Positions 61,058-64,000 of a DNA stretch of 64,000 bases are shown in pieces (position 1 is the first letter of the stretch; every line of letters starts with the position of its first letter). The position numbers were made by a program, and so were the translations under genes. Below the pieces are notes generated by a model that did not search any database, was not told where the DNA came from, and saw nothing but the letters and a program-made list of their open reading frames with translations. The DNA comes from JBPYFK01 sp051984675 (GTDB lineage: Bacteria; Actinomycetota; Actinomycetes; Mycobacteriales; Pseudonocardiaceae): assembly GCA_051984675.1 (NCBI GenBank), contig JBPYFK010000100.1:1-64000 (forward strand), in the 5' to 3' direction.

Positions 61058-61663
61058 ATGGTCACCGCTTTCGACGGCGTCATGGATCGGTTCCTCCTCG
61101 CCAGCACCGAGTTCGAGCGGAAGCTGGAGGCGGTGCGGCCCGAGCAATGGTCGTGGTCGACTCCCTGCACGGAATGGGACGTGCGCCAACTGGTCAACCA
61201 CATGACCCGAGGGAACCTCAACTACGTGCGGTTGCTGGCGGGCGGCACCAGTGCGGAGTTCCTGCGGTTACGAGACGTTGACGCACTGGGCATGGACCCG
61301 GTACGCGCCTTCACGCGCTCGGTGCGGGAGTGCGCCGAGAACTTCGCCAAGCCCGGCGCCCTGCGACGGACGCTCGACTACCCCTTGGGCCCGGTGACCG
61401 GGCAGCAGGCGCTTGCCGTTCGGACCGCCGACAGCACCATCCACACCTGGGATCTCGCACGGGCTGTCGGGGTCGAAGACACCCTCAACACCAGCCTCGT
61501 CACGTGGATCGAGGACCATCTCGAAGAGATCTACGCCGGTTTGCGCGAGACTCCCACCGCGACCGACACGACGCACCAGTTCTTCGCCGCTGTCGAGCAG
61601 GACCTTCCCCCTGCCGGGTCGCGACAAGATCGATTGCTGCGCCGGATGGGAAGGAAACCCTAG
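61058..61663 (+). CDS. TIGR03086-family metal-binding protein (DinB-like fold)
   Basis: A 201-residue protein with the family opening FDGVMDRFLLASTEFERKLE, the metal His motif CTEWDVRQLVNHMTRGN, and the later HTWDLARAVG with a conserved His. This family is the DinB/MDMPI superfamily, often mycothiol-linked. ATG 61058 is the first of two. It converges on maf with 23 bp between stops. Reaction unknown. Confidence 0.88.
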   Translation: MVTAFDGVMDRFLLASTEFERKLEAVRPEQWSWSTPCTEWDVRQLVNHMTRGNLNYVRLLAGGTSAEFLRLRDVDALGMDPVRAFTRSVRECAENFAKPGALRRTLDYPLGPVTGQQALAVRTADSTIHTWDLARAVGVEDTLNTSLVTWIEDHLEEIYAGLRETPTATDTTHQFFAAVEQDLPPAGSRQDRLLRRMGRKP

Positions 61664-61686
61664 CCCACCGCGACGCCTCGGGATCG

Positions 61687-62340
61687 CTATGAGCGTGCTT
61701 CCCACAGCGAGACGACGCTGACGCCCACCTCGGCGAGCAGCCTGCGGGTCAGCGGCAGGCTGATGCCGATCACGCTCGACGGGTCCCCGTCGATGCCTTC
61801 GATGAACCAGCCGCCCAACCCGTCCAGCGTGAAGCCGCCCGCCACCGACAGCGGCTCACCGGTGGCGATGTAGGCGTCCACCTCCGCTTCGGTGGGCGCA
61901 CCGAACCGGACCGTCGTGGACTCGTGCGCCTGCGCCCGCGCGACCACTTCGCCGCAGCGCAGGCGGAGCACCGCGTGACCGGTGAGCAGCTCACCGGTGC
62001 CGCCGGCCACCTGTTTCCACCGCTTGGCGGCCACTTCCGGCGTGCCGGGCTTGCCGACGACCTCCGGCCCGGCGCCGGACTCCTGGCGCGAGCCGTTGAG
62101 CAGCAGCATCGAGTCGCAGCCGACCACGACGGCGTCTGGTTCCCCGGTCGCGACCGACTCGACCACTGCCTCGGCCTTCGCGGCGGCGAGCGCGGTCACC
62201 AGCTCGGCGGGCTTCGGGTCCGTGAGGGACGCGGCGACCGCGTCCTCGTCCACGCCCGACACGCGGACCAGCGGCTCGACGCCGGCAGCGCGGAGCACCG
62301 CCAGCCGTGCGGGTGAGGCGGAAGCGAGTACGAAGCGCAC
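61687..62340 (-). CDS. maf: Maf-family nucleotide pyrophosphatase
   Basis: A 217-residue Maf protein (house-cleaning hydrolysis of non-canonical nucleotides, e.g. dTTP/UTP type). Signature SASPARLAVLRAAGV starts it, and the catalytic Asp is in VVVGCDSMLLLNG. GKPGTPEVAAKRW and the TGHAVLRLR strand are family-typical. ATG 62340. Mycobacterial Rv3282 is the counterpart. Confidence 0.93.
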   Translation of the reverse strand: MRFVLASASPARLAVLRAAGVEPLVRVSGVDEDAVAASLTDPKPAELVTALAAAKAEAVVESVATGEPDAVVVGCDSMLLLNGSRQESGAGPEVVGKPGTPEVAAKRWKQVAGGTGELLTGHAVLRLRCGEVVARAQAHESTTVRFGAPTEAEVDAYIATGEPLSVAGGFTLDGLGGWFIEGIDGDPSSVIGISLPLTRRLLAEVGVSVVSLWEARS

Positions 62341-62362
62341 GAGACTGGAGTCTAGATGCCGG

Positions 62363-64000
62363 CTACCGACCCGCGGTCTGTTGGCGTACGAGGTCGCCGT
62401 TCAACCGCGCCTCAGGATGCTCCGGTGGCCGTTGCGGGTGAACTTCGACCGGGGCTGTGGCGCCGGCCACGTCGGAAAGCGATCCACTGGCCACCGGCAG
62501 CTGGAGTGATGTCCCGTCCAGGCGCAGGTCCACTCGGCCGGGCTGATCCGGCGGGCTGATCATTGCCCTGTCCGTGCCGGCGATGATCAGCCCGAGCCGG
62601 TGCCCGGCCGGTACGACGTGGTCCAGGGTCGACATGCGGAAGGTCATCCGGTACGGCTGGCCGGGGCGCAGCGGCGACTTGTGGTCCGGCGACTCGTAGT
62701 TGGCCAGGTCGGCCCAGCCTCGCGAGACGATCTCCAGATCCACGTTGGCCGTGGTCGTCGCGGTGTCCCGGTAGCAGGCGTCATCGCCCGGGCGACTCTC
62801 GCCCCAGCAGGATCTGGTGTCCAGCGTCCGAATGCCCTCACCCTTGCCGAGGTAGTCCCGCGTGGTGGCTGGCCCGTAATCGACCACCATCGCGGACAGG
62901 TGCGCGCTCGGTGTCGAGGGCACGGCCGTGACGGTTACCGACCCGGTGCCGGCCAGGCGCAGGTCCTGTCGCAGCGGGCCGGTCGTGAACAGCGTCCGGG
63001 CAGGCGAGGGCTGATCGGGGTGCTGTGCCCACGCGGACTCGTCCTGTGCGGGGTCGTCGGTGAAGCCGTCCCGCGCACCCGGGGTCGCCGGGGCGGTTCC
63101 GAGCTGACCGAGTCCGGGCGTGTGGCCCGGGCTCGGGTGCAGGTCGGTTCGGTGGGCGTGGCCACCGGCCCAGGTCGGTTCGTCGACCCAGTGATCCGGG
63201 GCGCGCTCGACGCTGGCGGCGGGCTCGGCGGTGATCCCGTTGTTGATGCCGAGAAGCTGGTTGTCGAACCAGCGGTGCAGGGTGCGCACCCACTCGGCAC
63301 GGCGGTAGTCGAACGGATCGACGTGCCCGGTCTGCGACAGCCAGACCTTGCGCGGCACGTCCCGCCCTGCGAGAGCGTCCCACCACTGTCCAAATTGGAC
63401 CGGCTTGACGTTGAGATCCCCGAGCCCGTGCACGGCGAACACGCTCGCCCGTACCGACCGCGCGTCGCGCACGTAGTCGCGCTGCTGCCACATCGGCGTG
63501 CGGTTGCCGTTCGCCGGTGCGCCCGCCGTGACCCGCTGGGTGACCGGTGCGCAGTCCGGCCGCTTGTTCTCCTCGACGGTGTTGGCGAGTTCGGCGGGGT
63601 CGTCGCCGAAGGACGCGCCGTCCGACCGGTAGTAGTCGTACCAGGAGCTGATCGCGCTGATCGGCACGATCGTGCGTAGGCCGGGCACACCGGTGGCGGC
63701 GACGCCGTTCGCGATCGTGCCGTCATAGGACTTGCCGATCATGCCGACGTTGCCGGTGGACCAGTTGGCCGGCACCGGCCGTCCGCCGCTGGGACTTTCG
63801 AACCCCTGTGCCCGGCCGTTGAGCCAGTCGACCGCGGCTCGGGCTGAGGCGACGTCCGACGGTCCGCCGATGTCCACGCATCCCTGGGACCGGTTCGTTC
63901 CCGCCAGGTCGACCTGAACCACCGCGTAGCCGCGCGGCACGAAGTAGTTGTCGTAGTACAGCGGGAATCCCAACGGCTTGCCCTGCGCGTCGTAGGTCTT
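62363..64000 (-). CDS. S15-family Xaa-Pro dipeptidyl-peptidase/CocE-like hydrolase, 5' end outside window
   Basis: The gene enters from beyond base 64000 (the frame is open to the end) and stops at 62363; about 545 residues are visible. The alpha/beta-hydrolase nucleophile is in VGMIGKSYDGTIANG (GxSYxG), the His is near SQTGHVDPFDYR, and a C-terminal jelly-roll (about the last 200 residues: RLAGTGSVTVTAVPSTPSAH..., GRVDLRLDGTSLQL) is of the PepX/CocE type. Members cleave X-Pro dipeptides or esters, and are often secreted. The N-terminus and any signal peptide are not in view. Confidence 0.9.
   Translation of the reverse strand, partial: KTYDAQGKPLGFPLYYDNYFVPRGYAVVQVDLAGTNRSQGCVDIGGPSDVASARAAVDWLNGRAQGFESPSGGRPVPANWSTGNVGMIGKSYDGTIANGVAATGVPGLRTIVPISAISSWYDYYRSDGASFGDDPAELANTVEENKRPDCAPVTQRVTAGAPANGNRTPMWQQRDYVRDARSVRASVFAVHGLGDLNVKPVQFGQWWDALAGRDVPRKVWLSQTGHVDPFDYRRAEWVRTLHRWFDNQLLGINNGITAEPAASVERAPDHWVDEPTWAGGHAHRTDLHPSPGHTPGLGQLGTAPATPGARDGFTDDPAQDESAWAQHPDQPSPARTLFTTGPLRQDLRLAGTGSVTVTAVPSTPSAHLSAMVVDYGPATTRDYLGKGEGIRTLDTRSCWGESRPGDDACYRDTATTTANVDLEIVSRGWADLANYESPDHKSPLRPGQPYRMTFRMSTLDHVVPAGHRLGLIIAGTDRAMISPPDQPGRVDLRLDGTSLQLPVASGSLSDVAGATAPVEVHPQRPPEHPEARLNGDLVRQQTAGR

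Overview
The window is high-GC (roughly 70% G+C) actinobacterial chromosome, most likely from the Pseudonocardiaceae (Saccharopolyspora/Amycolatopsis-like). Evidence for this is a fused F420-cofactor gene (fbiC), mycothiol-type DinB-fold proteins, a PE/PPE/EspG group with a DUF3558 lipoprotein, a DUF1707 protein, and an SCO4848-like protein beside a D,D-carboxypeptidase. The gene set and order echo the M. tuberculosis block around Rv3301c-Rv3319 (glpD, lpdA, Rv3304, amiA/amiB, deoD, pmmB, upp, add, deoA, cdd, sdhCDAB). Extra genes are inserted between these conserved parts.

Layout. 1-0.85 kb: end of a probable integrative-element gene beside tRNA-Val(GAC). 1-5.3 kb: exonuclease III, a broken membrane-protein gene, a small Lys/Ala-rich protein and FO synthase. 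5.7-12.1 kb: a small exported protein, trpS, a YihY/BrkB membrane protein, a divergent LysR/MFS pair, a D-alanyl-D-alanine carboxypeptidase and an SCO4848-like protein. 12.2-15.8 kb: sdhCDAB. 16.2-22 kb: cdd-deoA, a coiled-coil protein, add and a large acidic conserved protein. 22.2-23.5 kb: a SUKH-like protein and a decayed HTH-regulator remnant. 23.5-30.7 kb: deoC with an aldehyde dehydrogenase and a catalytically dead-looking paralogue, a zinc formaldehyde dehydrogenase, and a flavin monooxygenase controlled by a divergent TetR. 30.7-36 kb: mycothiol-type enzyme, upp, a ribbon-helix-helix/Doc-like pair, a glycosyltransferase and membrane or flavodoxin-like proteins. 36.4-44.6 kb: deoD-pmmB, a transmembrane Ser/Thr kinase and two M20 amidohydrolases. 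44.7-55.4 kb: an AbiEi-like protein, a HAD/FGGY-kinase pair, a gamma-glutamylcyclotransferase-like protein, lpdA and the glycerol regulon glpK-glpF/glpR-glpD. 55.5-64 kb: an orphan ESX (type VII) substrate module, lipoprotein, DUF1707 protein, SDF-family symporter, TIGR03086 protein, Maf and a secreted-type S15 peptidase running off the end.

How they fit. The deoxynucleoside salvage set is nearly complete in one window: cdd, add, deoA, deoD and upp release bases and pentose-1-phosphates. pmmB, translationally coupled to deoD, is a good candidate for the missing phosphopentomutase. deoC cleaves deoxyribose-5-phosphate and its acetaldehyde product would pass to the translationally coupled aldehyde dehydrogenase. 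Glycerol use (glpF, glpK, glpD, glpR) and respiratory flavoenzymes (sdh, lpdA, glpD) feed the quinone pool.

Two genome-style signals cut across the annotation. One is a dispersed AT-centred palindrome, TCCA-N3-TGGA, far more frequent than base composition predicts. The other is a set of in-frame 15/18/33-bp tandem repeats placed mostly at the non-conserved ends of otherwise ordinary proteins.
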